From positions 76,404,563-76,468,562 of the forward strand of contig NC_044564.1 of the NCBI RefSeq assembly GCF_007565055.1: 64,000 bases of DNA. The letters are read 5' to 3'. Shown here in pieces: positions 56,178 through 64,000 of the stretch. Position 1 is the stretch's first letter. Every line of letters starts with the position of its first letter. The notes beneath the pieces are model-generated. The model worked only from the letters and a program-made list of their open reading frames with translations, ran no database searches and was not told the DNA's origin. The stretch is from Rhinopithecus roxellana (taxonomy: Eukaryota; Chordata; Mammalia; Primates; Cercopithecidae). The translations under genes were made by a program, and so were the position numbers.

Positions 56178-56836
56178 AAATTAACTTTTATATTTGTTAT
56201 GAACCTCATAATGCATTTTTATTAATATTCTTGTTTTGTTCTCAGTGTCAATTGTCTTAACAAAGATATTTAAATAACAAAAGAAATATTCTATATTTAA
56301 CCACGTAATTACCATTTTCAGAGCTCTTCGGTATTTCATTTAGAACTAAATTTTCTTCTGATATCATTAACTTCTACATGAAATAATAATGTTAGTATTT
56401 CCTGTAGTTAGTTCACCGAGTGATAAATTCTTTCAGCTTTGTGTGCCCCCAAATGTCTTTATGTCAGCTTCATATTTGAAATGCTTTTTTTGAGATAGAG
56501 AACTCTAGTTCTGAGAGTTTTTATTTCAGTATGTTAAACACTTTCTCCACTGTCTTCTAGCTTACATTGTCTCCAATGAGACATATGTTATCTTTGTTTC
56601 TATATATGTAATGTGTCTTCTTAATCTGGCTGTTTTTAGGATTATTTTCTTTTTAATGTTCATTATTACTCATAATGTGTCTTTTTCATTTTTTAAATTC
56701 ATTTTATGTTGGTCTTCATTGAACATTTTGTATCTATGGATTATTGTTTTCAACACATTTTGAAAATACTCAGCCATTATTTCTTCAACTTTTTTTGTTT
56801 TCTGCTCTCCTCCTTTTAGATTGCACTTACATATGC

Positions 56837-57135
56837 CTTTTTGTTTGTTTGTTTTTGAGACAGTTTCGCTCTGTCGCCCAGGCTGGAGTGCAGTGGCACA
56901 ATCTTGGCTCACTGCAAGCTCCGCTTCCCGGGTTCCCGCCATTCTCCTGCCTCAACCTCTTGAGTAGCTGGGACTACAGGCGCCCACTACTACGCCTGGC
57001 TAATTTTTTGTATTTTCAGTAGAGACGGGGTTTCACCGTGTTAGCCAGGATGGTCTCGATCTCCTGACCTCGTGAGCCCCCCGTCTCGGCCTCCCAAAGT
57101 GCTGGGATTATAGGCGTGAGCCATGGCGCCCAGCC
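56837..57135 (-). mobile_element. AluY-like SINE with (TTTG)n tail and TSD
   Basis: Antisense Alu. TAGATTGCACTTACATATGC at 56817-56836 matches TAGATTGCACTGACATATGT at 57136-57155 (18 of 20). The former poly(A) tail is now (TTTG)n at about 56841-56856. 'gtttcgctctgtcgcccaggctgg' and 'ctcactgcaagctccgcttcccgggttcccgccattctcctg' are of AluY type, without the cercopithecine-specific changes of the two younger copies. Confidence 0.95.
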
Positions 57136-58134
57136 TAGATTGCACTGACATATGTCTTAGACCACTTGAATTTGCCCCGCAGTTACTCCATTTTTCCTCT
57201 CTCTTAATTTCATTTTAAATGGTTTCTATTGTTAAGTCTTGAAGTCCATTATTTTTTTAGCAATCTCTAATCTGCTTTTAATTCCATTTAGTATAATTTT
57301 CATTTCAGGCATTGTATTTTTTTCATCTTGGCAAATTTGATATTTTTAACTTCCATAATTTATTTGTTTCCTGTTGCTCCTCATCTTTTTCTCTGGTTTC
57401 TTTAACATGTTAAGTTGTTGTAAAAATGCTTTCAGTATTGTTTATTAATATTATCTGTGTCGATTCTATATTGGGTTGAATTGATTTCTTTTTCTCTTCA
57501 TTCTGCACCTTATTATCCTCCTCCTGTGCATGTCTCATAATTTTTAACTGGTTGCCACCAGGTATTGTGATTTGAGTTTATTTAGGTCCTTATTTTTCTG
57601 TTCCTGCATATAGTTCTGAGCTTTCTTGTGGAATGTGGTTCACTTCTGTGGAACTAGTGTGATCTTTTTATGTTTCTTTGGCTTGAACTGAACATTGTTT
57701 TTCTAAGGCTTTGTTTTTTAGTCCCCCACCACTGAAAGAAAAACATATAAGTACTCTATAAAATGATGAGTATATTTTAAAACTTCATACTTTGGCTTGT
57801 ACACTCCAGATATTATTCCCTCTAATGCGTTTGAGCAGTTTCTTTGTGCCTTCTGTCTTTTAATGGTTTTCTTACATACATATTCTGGACAGTATTCCAG
57901 TTTAAGACAGAAGAGGATCCTCTACTTATATGTGGAGCTCTCTCATTGTACAAGTTTCTCGTCTCTGACAGTCTGCCCTGTGAACTCTTACTTTGGTCTT
58001 TCCAAGCTTCCAACTCTAACAATTCAAATCAGGGGGACTGTGTGGGGGCAACTGGCTTTCTTTCCTGGCAGGTCTGTCCCACAGACACTGGCCAAGTGAC
58101 AAGTGAAGGGAGTACTCATACACAGGCATGCAGT

Positions 58135-58623
58135 AAAAGAGCAGACTAGGGGACTGCTGGCACTAGGGGCCAAAGAGAGTTAGCAGTCCCGATAAGCCAG
58201 AGCCACTTGTGTTTATTCAGTAGAGATTTAATGACAAAGGCCTGGAGCCAACACAACCTGTAGATAATTAACACTGTCACCCCTCTTGCAAGGAGCAGTC
58301 TTGCATGCTGATGATCAAAGGTCGGGTTCCAGACAACATAAGTAAATACCCTTATTTAGATAAACTCCTCTACATTCCTTTGCACCTACTTCTCACCCTC
58401 TCCCTCAAAGTAAGAGAATTAGCTGCCTTCAGTTTTTATTCTCTCCTGAAGCTTTGAAAAAACTCCTGGCCTTCCAAGAAGGTTTGTGTCTTTCCCCATA
58501 ACTTTTCTTGTAACTTTTCCCACCATCCTGACCAATCTCCTACACTTTCCCAGTGCCATAGCCTGGAAACTCTCACCAGGCAGTAAGTTGAGGTGATCTT
58601 AGGAGTCCCTGATTTGTATCTCA
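58135..58623 (-). mobile_element. ERV1-like LTR (antisense)
   Basis: Read on the minus strand: a TGAGATAC start at 58623, a purine-rich U3, then 'tgttggctccaggcctttgtc', 'attaaatctctactgaataaacac' (AATAAA signal at about 58214-58220) and 'aagtggctctggctta...actgctaac'. This is the R-U5 plan of a class I ERV LTR of the MER4-group kind. I cannot fix the left terminus or a TSD, and do not name the subfamily. Confidence 0.6.
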
Positions 58624-58914
58624 TCTAATAGGGATAAGTAGATCATTGTGTTGTGTTGCCTAATGCTCAATGGCTTGAAAAGTGTTGACTTATATTTTGT
58701 TCAGTTTAAAATTGTTTAATGTAAAATAGTATTTTGAGTCTTTGTTACTTTATCTTGGTCAGTTGCAGACATTTCCTAAACTATTTAAGTTTATTTTTAA
58801 AATAAGTGTTAGTTAAATACTAAAAAGTCCACTTGGAAAATATTTCAACTATATTCAGTAGAGATTATAATAAAAATTTAGTAAATTAAGTAGACTTTTA
58901 AATAATTAATTATA
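58624..58914. other. AT-rich spacer
   Basis: Nothing recognised. Confidence 0.5.
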
Positions 58915-59705
58915 TTGATTCATTATTTTTGTAACAAGTATATTGAGAAAAACAATTCACATACCATGCAATGTATCCATTTAAAGTACAGAAATCTGTG
59001 GTTTGAATATATTTACAAAGTTATGCAACAATCACCATGACCAATTTAAGAAATTTTTCATCAACCAAAAAACAAACCCTATGCCTTTTTAGTGGTCACT
59101 GTGCTGTTTTTTCCCCATCTCTTTAGCCCTAAGCGATGATTAGCCTACTTTGTGTCTCTATAGATATGCCTATTCTGGACTTTTACTATAAATAGAATCC
59201 TAAAATACATGTTTTTTTGATTGGCTTATTGTACTTAGCCAATCTTGTATTCAAGGTTATTTTGTGTTGCTGTATGTATCAGCACTTTATTCCTCTTTAT
59301 TGCTGAATAATATTCAACTCTGTAGTTATGTACCCATTTTATTTACCCTTCCATTATTTAACGGACATTTGGGTTGTTTCTACATTTTGGTTATTATGAA
59401 TAATGCTGCTATGAACATGTGCATATATGTTACTGTATGAAAATATGTTTTCAGTTCTCTTGAGAATATAGCTAGAATTGAAAGTGCTGGATAAAATGGT
59501 AACTAAATGTTTAACCTTTTGAGGAAGTGCAAAGTGTTTTTTCTATTTTCCATTCACATAAGCAGTTTATGAGGATTGCAGTTGATCCACATCTTTGTCA
59601 ACACTTGTAATCATTATTCTTTTTGATTAAAGCGACCCTAGGAGGTATAAAGTGGTATCTCATTGTGGTTTTAATTTGCATTTCACTTATGTAGAATGTT
59701 GCTTT
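58915..59705 (-). mobile_element. L1M LINE-1 3' end (antisense)
   Basis: Antisense L1M: 3' UTR ('caattcacataccatgcaatgtatccatttaaagtac', 'atcaccatgaccaattt') then the ORF2 C-terminus ('gctgaataatattcaactctg', 'ggacatttgggttgtttctacattttggttattatgaataatgctgctatgaacatg', 'ggtatctcattgtggttttaatttgcatttc'). Truncated at its 5' end near 59705. Because its 3' end lies to the right of the other L1M's 5' end, it is a separate insertion. Confidence 0.85.
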
Positions 59706-59837
59706 TATAGTGTCGGTAATCCCTTCTCGTAACATCTGTTTTTATATGTCTATCAGCATTTAAATGCATCAAATAGCAATAAATCAATTATTTGCTGACT
59801 GCTCTTATTACTTCTGGGAAACCTAATAAATAAATTG

Positions 59838-59962
59838 CAATCAATAACAGCCAACATTTTAAGCACTTGATGAGATCTAGTCTTTTTATGTACTGTATTC
59901 AATCATCACATACTCTCATAGATGAGGAAAACTGTGGTAAATGAGTTTCAATAACTTATAAT
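59838..59962 (-). mobile_element. MIR SINE fragment (antisense)
   Basis: 'acagccaacattttaagcacttgatgagatctagt...gtattcaatcatcacatactctcatagatgaggaaaactgtgg' follows the antisense MIR order. The right end meets the hAT remnant. Confidence 0.6.
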
Positions 59963-60178
59963 AGGAGTTGTCAAACTACTACCCAGAGGTGAAATCCATC
60001 TCATGGTCTATGTTCACAATGCCTGCATGCTAAGAATATTTTTTACATACTACAGTGTTACTAAATAAAACAAAGAATATGTTAAAGATACCTATGTAGC
60101 CTGGAAAGCTTAAAATATTTAAGCTTTATTTAAAGGACCACATATGGCCCTTTAAAAAAATCTTTGCTGACCCCCAAC
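59963..60178 (+). mobile_element. hAT-type DNA transposon remnant
   Basis: Termini 'aggagttgtcaaacta' and 'tttgctgacccccaac' are a degraded inverted-repeat pair of the CAGGGGTTGGCAAACT family. The interior 'tagcctggaaagcttaaaatattt' and 'ggaccacatatggccctttaaa' match that family's consensus words 'GGCCTGCAAAGCCTAAAATATTTACT' and 'GGCCCTTTACAGAAAAAGT'. I do not commit to a MER number. Confidence 0.7.
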
Positions 60179-60320
60179 TTATGTCACACCTGTGGTTAAA
60201 AACCAGCTTCATCCAATTCTGGAATGTGAGTTTTACAACTGACAATATTGTAGTAGACATATATGTCCTCCAGTTTATCTGACCTAGTAAAAGAGCAGGA
60301 GAAAGCAAAGTAAAAACAAG

Positions 60321-60382
60321 CCTCTCTCTCTCTGTCTCTCTGTCTCTCTCTCTCTATATATATATACATACACACATATATA
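60321..60382 (+). repeat. Compound (CT)n/(TA)n/(CA)n microsatellite
   Basis: CT-rich units with two CTGT interruptions, followed by (TA)6-type and CA-type repeats. The 78-codon minus-strand frame at 60196-60432 with an RERQRDRERE stretch is simply this repeat translated. Confidence 0.92.
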
Positions 60383-61236
60383 AAAGACATGTGGAGTATT
60401 CTGTGCATAATATAAAACCTGTGGTTTGCCATGGGAGACTGGAAGAAATTTGAGCAATTATCCCTTCAACATACATGACGAAAGAGAAAATTCACTATAG
60501 CTGGACAAAACCTAAATAAAATGAGTGTCATGGAAAGTTGGGGACTGGTGCATGCCCTTACTCTTTCATAGTATCTAAGGGGGCTTAATTGTTTTGGATT
60601 GGATACACTAACTCAGAAGGATAACAAAGTCTCTTGATTACACATGATGTTGGAAGACAGGCTAATTTAGGTTAAGAATTTATATTAGAAAATAAAATTA
60701 CCAATCTGGAGGAATAAATTATATGAATGTTATATGAGAGTTGGATGAACTATACAATGGTAACACATACTCTTGACATTGAAGACCAAGTGCTAACTCT
60801 CAGTATTGACACAGTAATCTAGGCACAAATTTTGTAATGGGACAAATCTACGTAATCAATTAGCTTTGGTTTGGGCTATTTCATGTCACCTCTGTACCAT
60901 CCAGAGATCCAAATGAATTGTCATGGAATCCTAAACTTCTGACATTGGCCATGTTTTAGACTCTCCACCTTACCTACCCTTCCTGTCTTCCTCCAACATC
61001 CGTCGTTAAAGAAACCAAAAACAACCTACACAGTTCCTTTATCAATCATTCAATAAAAAACAGGGGCTTGTACACAAGGTATTTTTTAAATTTTTCTCTC
61101 CTGTTATTAAATGTATTTTTCTAAATAACTGCCAATTAAAACTCACATTCAAAACTATAAATTTTGCATTCTCAAAGCAACTTTATTTACTTTATATTGT
61201 AAAACAATCATAAAGAATTTGCATGTGAAACTAAAA
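60383..61236. other. Single-copy stretch, nothing recognised
   Basis: No repeat family or gene is recognisable. Confidence 0.5.
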
Positions 61237-61247
61237 TCACCACCTAT

Positions 61248-61251
<4 letters not shown>

Positions 61252-61303
<52 letters not shown>

Positions 61304-61585
61304 ACAGAGTCTCACTCTGTTGCCCAGGCAAGAGTGCAGTGGCATGATCTCAGCTTACTGCAACCTCCGCTTCCTGGGTTCAAGCGATTCTCCAATCTCA
61401 GCCTCTTGAGTAACTGGGACAAAAGGTACATGCTGCCACACCCTGCTAATATTTTTTTATTTTAGTAGAGACGGGGTTTCACCGTGTTGCCCAGGCTGGT
61501 TTTGAACTCCTGAGCTCAGGCAGTCTGCCTGCCTCCGTCTCCCAAAGTGTAGGGATTACGGGTGTAAGCCACCGCGCCTGACCGG
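61252..61585 (-). mobile_element. Alu SINE (AluS-like) with microsatellite tail and TSD
   Basis: TCACCACCTATCTTT at 61237-61251 and 61586-61600 is a perfect 15-bp TSD, so everything between is the insertion. The position of the poly(A) tail is now occupied by (GT)24 at 61253-61300; the Alu body follows as GAGACAGAGTCTCACTCTGTTGCCC. It carries many substitutions, including loss of CpGs. The 70-codon plus-strand frame at 61253-61465 is this tail plus Alu. Confidence 0.96.
61253..61300 (+). repeat. (GT)24 microsatellite in Alu tail
   Basis: Uninterrupted GT repeat in the tail position of an antisense Alu. Likely polymorphic. Confidence 0.95.
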
Positions 61586-61600
61586 TCACCACCTATCTTT

Positions 61601-62733
61601 AAAAAAGGCTTTAGTTAGTGCTAAACTATTTTGTATTTTGGCTAGCAATTTTATCATTAGTAACTTGATTTGTTATGCTTAAAATAAATTAAATCCATTC
61701 TTTTTTCATCATAAGGAAGTACCCTCAAACATAAACAATTTAAAAATTCAGACAGTATCTTTCATCAGGCTGAAATATGAATGCCTAAGAATCAAAATGT
61801 TCCATATAGTTTATCATTGCTGATCATGCTAACACAATTATAGTATTTTACATTTCAGAATGGCAGTGTAACTTATCCCAAAGGACACATGAAACCTTTT
61901 TATCAACATCCTATTGTGCATTGCTAGGTCATATAAGTTCCTTTCTGGAATATCCCCTAATTTAATTTTCCTTTGAATACTTGTTTAATAGATAAAATTT
62001 ATTTTTTTCTCTAGAAATCCCTTTGACCTTTACAGAAGACTGGACTTATAACTGAACATTATGCCAGTGGAAATGATAAGATTTGTCCTAATGCTTCAGG
62101 AATTTGCTTGAAGATAGTAGTGTTAGTAAATATTCAAGAGCTCTTTTCTTACACAGAAATATTTTTAGCAAAATGAATAGTGCAATATTATTAAGCATTG
62201 TTTCTGAGATTTTTTAAAGTAAATTATTTTTATTAACCCTTGATGCAATTATTTATTTTTATTCTAATTTTATCTCACCAGCTAGCAAATATATATTAAC
62301 TTATTTTAATCTTCTTTTATTACCTTAGGCATTTACTATAATTCCTGAATTTAGATTTAGGATAAAATAGTGTATAATAAAAAAAGTCAAACTAGTGTTG
62401 TTTATTAAAGTTGGGACAAAAATTGTATATATGATTACATCAGGCATGTTTTCAAAACCATGTTTTAAATTGCCTATTTCATCTTTGCATAAGAAATTGT
62501 CAACAACCTTTGATTATGTTGAAACTACAATAATACTAAAACGTTCTCTTTGGCTGTTCTTTATTTCCTAGTCTGTTATTCAAGGACCTTTATAATTTGT
62601 TGCTTCAGTACTGCTCCAAATTACCTTCTTTTTTTCTTTACTTCCTTTTTAGTAAATATTATGTTCTTTCAGAATAAGTCTAACTACTTTGTCTGAAGAT
62701 GATCGCCATATAATATTACTTCCTCACTCATAT
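61601..62733. other. AT-rich single-copy stretch
   Basis: No repeat or gene recognised over about 1.1 kb. Confidence 0.5.
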
Positions 62734-62746
62734 TATGCATTTATTT

Positions 62747-63046
62747 ATTTTATTTTTAATTTTTTGAGACATCGTCTCACTCTGTCACCCAGGCTAGAGT
62801 GCAGTGGCACAATCTCAGCTCATTGCAACCTCCGCCTCCTAGGTTCAAGTGGTTCTTCTGCCTCAGCCTCCCAAGTAGCTGGGATTATAGGCATGCACCA
62901 CCACGCCCAACTGATTTTTGTATTTTTAGTAGAGACAGGGTTTCACTATGTTGGCAGGCTGGTCTTGAACTCCTGACCTCAGGTGATTTGCCCACCTTGG
63001 CCTCCCAAAGTGCTGGGATCACAGGCGTGAGCCACCATTCCCAACC
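62747..63046 (-). mobile_element. Alu SINE (AluS-like) with TSD
   Basis: Antisense full Alu; TATGCATTTATTT is repeated exactly at 62734-62746 and 63047-63059. The tail is an irregular T/A-rich stretch. 'ggcaggctggtcttgaactcctgacctcaggtgatttgcccacc' is of AluS type. Frames at 62689-63158 are Alu translations. Confidence 0.96.
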
Positions 63047-63064
63047 TATGCATTTATTTTTATT

Positions 63065-63345
63065 GAAATGCCTTGCCAAGTCTTCCCCCATAAAAGTTCC
63101 ATATTACCCCCAAAGGTCACATGTTACCTGCTCCATAAATTTGATACTAATTATCTGACTTACCTATTTCCTAAGCTGCTCTAACAAACATAGCATGGGC
63201 ACTGTTGCTATTATATGTACTCTTGTTGTATTTGTCCTGAGACTCTAGCTAGACTGAAAATTTCAAGGGTGAAAGAAAAGAATTTGCATTTGTTCAATAT
63301 CTATTTCCTATTACATAGTAGAACCTGAATATGTGTGATCTCATT
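63065..63345 (+). mobile_element. L2-like fragment, 3' part
   Basis: 'agactgaaaatttcaagggtgaaag...ttgttcaatatctatttcctattacatagtagaacctgaata' is a diverged L2 3' terminus in sense orientation. Sequence upstream to about 63065 ('tcttcccccataaaagttccatattacccc') is consistent with preceding L2. Approximate limits. Confidence 0.5.
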
Positions 63346-63599
63346 TTAAACCTATTACTTATATATAGTTATTATAATTAATGTCTGTTCTTAAGACTTA
63401 AACCAGAAGCAGTTGAACAGAAGAAAAAAGTGAAAAGAAAGTGTCTTAGTTAAGGATGATGGACAAAAGAGAGAATAGACAGTACACTGGTGTAAACAAC
63501 ACAGGTACAGAGGCTAGACACGTTTGTTCCCTTCACCTCCATTTTGATTAAAGAGATGTCTGAGCTACCCAACCCTGCTCAATCATGCACTTTCTTAAT

Positions 63600-63770
63600 A
63601 GTATCTCTTTTTATCAAGAGCCTTGCCTCAATCCCTGCAGCCTATTCTCAACAATGTAGACAGAGTGACATTGTCTAAAGTTAAGTCGAGTCATCTCAAA
63701 CCTGTCTTAAAAATCTCCACTGATTTCCCATTTGGCTCAGAATGAAAACAAAATTACTTGTTATGAACCA
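63600..63770 (+). mobile_element. L2-like fragment
   Basis: 'acaatgtagacagagtgacattgtc', 'tcgagtcatctcaaacctgtcttaaaaatctccactgatttcccatttggctcagaatgaaaac' follow the L2 consensus CAGCCAGAGTGATC...GATCATGTCACTCC...CTTAAAACCCTCCAATGGCTTCCCATTGCACTCAGAATAAAA. Good word order and moderate identity. Confidence 0.75.
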
Positions 63771-63960
63771 TGTATGAGTCAGGACAAGCAGCCCTAGACT
63801 CTTAGTGATTTAAAATACAACCCAAGTTTATGTCTGCCTTCTGCTATGTTTTCATTGTGGAGGCTGTGAGTTTTGTCCTTCATAGGCATCCAGGGACAAA
63901 GACTGATAGAGCAGGCAACATCTCAAGTATGCCTGACACCATGCTGAGGCAAGTACATAC
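63771..63960 (-). mobile_element. Possible ancient LTR-type repeat
   Basis: 'agactcttagtgatttaaaatacaacccaagtttatgtctgcc', 'ttcataggcatccagggac', 'gatagagcaggcaacatctcaa' resembles a mammalian-wide repeat with the words 'ATCTCAGTGGCTTAAAACAACAAAGGTTTATTTCT' and 'CAGGCTGACGGAGCAGCCACCATCT'. It runs towards the right edge of the window, and I cannot name the family with certainty. Confidence 0.4.
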
Positions 63961-64000
63961 TCTGGACTCTGGCCTACAGGAATTACATGCCATGTTTTGC

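Larger units (their letters stand above)
51216..58130 (-). mobile_element. Large ancient L1M LINE-1, split by six insertions
   Basis: Antisense L1M sequence can be followed from ORF2 ('ttatatattctcgatacaagccatttatcaggtacatgatttacaaat', 'attgatctatttgtctgtgttaatgc', 'ttttggtatcaggataag', 'ggtaccgat..'-type words) towards ORF1/5' UTR on the right, so its 3' end is missing. It is interrupted at 51957-52268 (Alu), 53867-54271, 54501-54859 and 55004-55322 (MaLR LTRs), 55888-56177 (Alu) and 56837-57135 (Alu). The remaining sequence right of 57136 becomes hard to recognise; 57136-58130 is assigned by continuity only. No intact ORF survives. Confidence 0.75.

Noticed and set aside
60196..60432. Charged repeat peptide (RERQRDRERE)
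   Set aside because: Direct translation of the CT/GA microsatellite at 60321-60382.
1..64000. CRISPR arrays, operons, phage, plasmid or insertion-sequence structures
   Set aside because: No regularly spaced repeats, no prokaryotic gene density or ribosome binding sites; all repeats are primate interspersed elements.
1..64000. tRNA, rRNA, snRNA or 7SK/U6 genes
   Set aside because: No tRNA box A/B cloverleaf outside MIR tRNA-derived heads and no U6, 5S or 7SK sequence was noticed; the only 7SL-like sequence is the Alu-related monomer at 28608-28766.

Overview
This is primate nuclear DNA with no gene I can support. No open frame has a plausible start, length and family match; the longest (193 codons at 20088-20669) reads backwards through a retroviral LTR. 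Everything nameable is an interspersed repeat, a microsatellite or AT-rich single-copy sequence. Two young Alu elements (50496-50791, 51957-52268) carry sequence changes I associate with the AluY subfamilies of Old World monkeys (CCGGATCTCAGCTCACTGCA, 'CTTGAGCCACCGCGCCCGGCC' in place of the human 'CGTGAGCC' form). The best guess is therefore a macaque, baboon or vervet relative, from an intergenic or intronic segment.

Layout. 0-2.6 kb: two 5'-truncated antisense L1PA copies, an L2 tail and an AluY with perfect target-site duplication (TSD). 2.6-20 kb: AT-rich, repeat-poor, mostly single copy, with scattered MIR, L2 and hAT fossils and one Alu; the repeat-poor blocks near 9.9-10.25 kb and 15.2-17.4 kb are the best places to look for conserved regulatory DNA. 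20.1-20.8 kb: a solo ERV LTR with intact GTGT duplication. 21-29.7 kb: old repeats (an L2 interrupted by two oppositely oriented MER5A copies, a CR1/L3 reverse-transcriptase fossil, a 7SL-like Alu monomer). 29.7-31.4 kb: a sense L1 inserted in a MIR. 33.2-49.3 kb: one ancient, near full-length antisense L1M, still bounded by a recognisable TSD, into which a twin-primed L1PA, a near full-length older L1PA (itself holding an Alu), and a MER2 DNA transposon (itself holding an ERV LTR) were inserted. 49.8-58.6 kb: Alus and a second large antisense L1M holding three MaLR LTRs and three Alus, followed by an ERV LTR. 58.9-64 kb: an L1M 3' end, MIR, hAT, L2 and two more Alus, one with a tail that became a (GT)n microsatellite.

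The parts do not form a working pathway. They are a stratified record of insertions, and all recognisable L1 reading frames are broken. I looked for an undescribed functional system and did not find one; the most informative structures are the nested L1M block, the twin-priming inversion and the lineage-specific L1 and Alu variants. Repeat subfamily names come from memory of consensus sequences and should be confirmed with RepeatMasker using a cercopithecine library.
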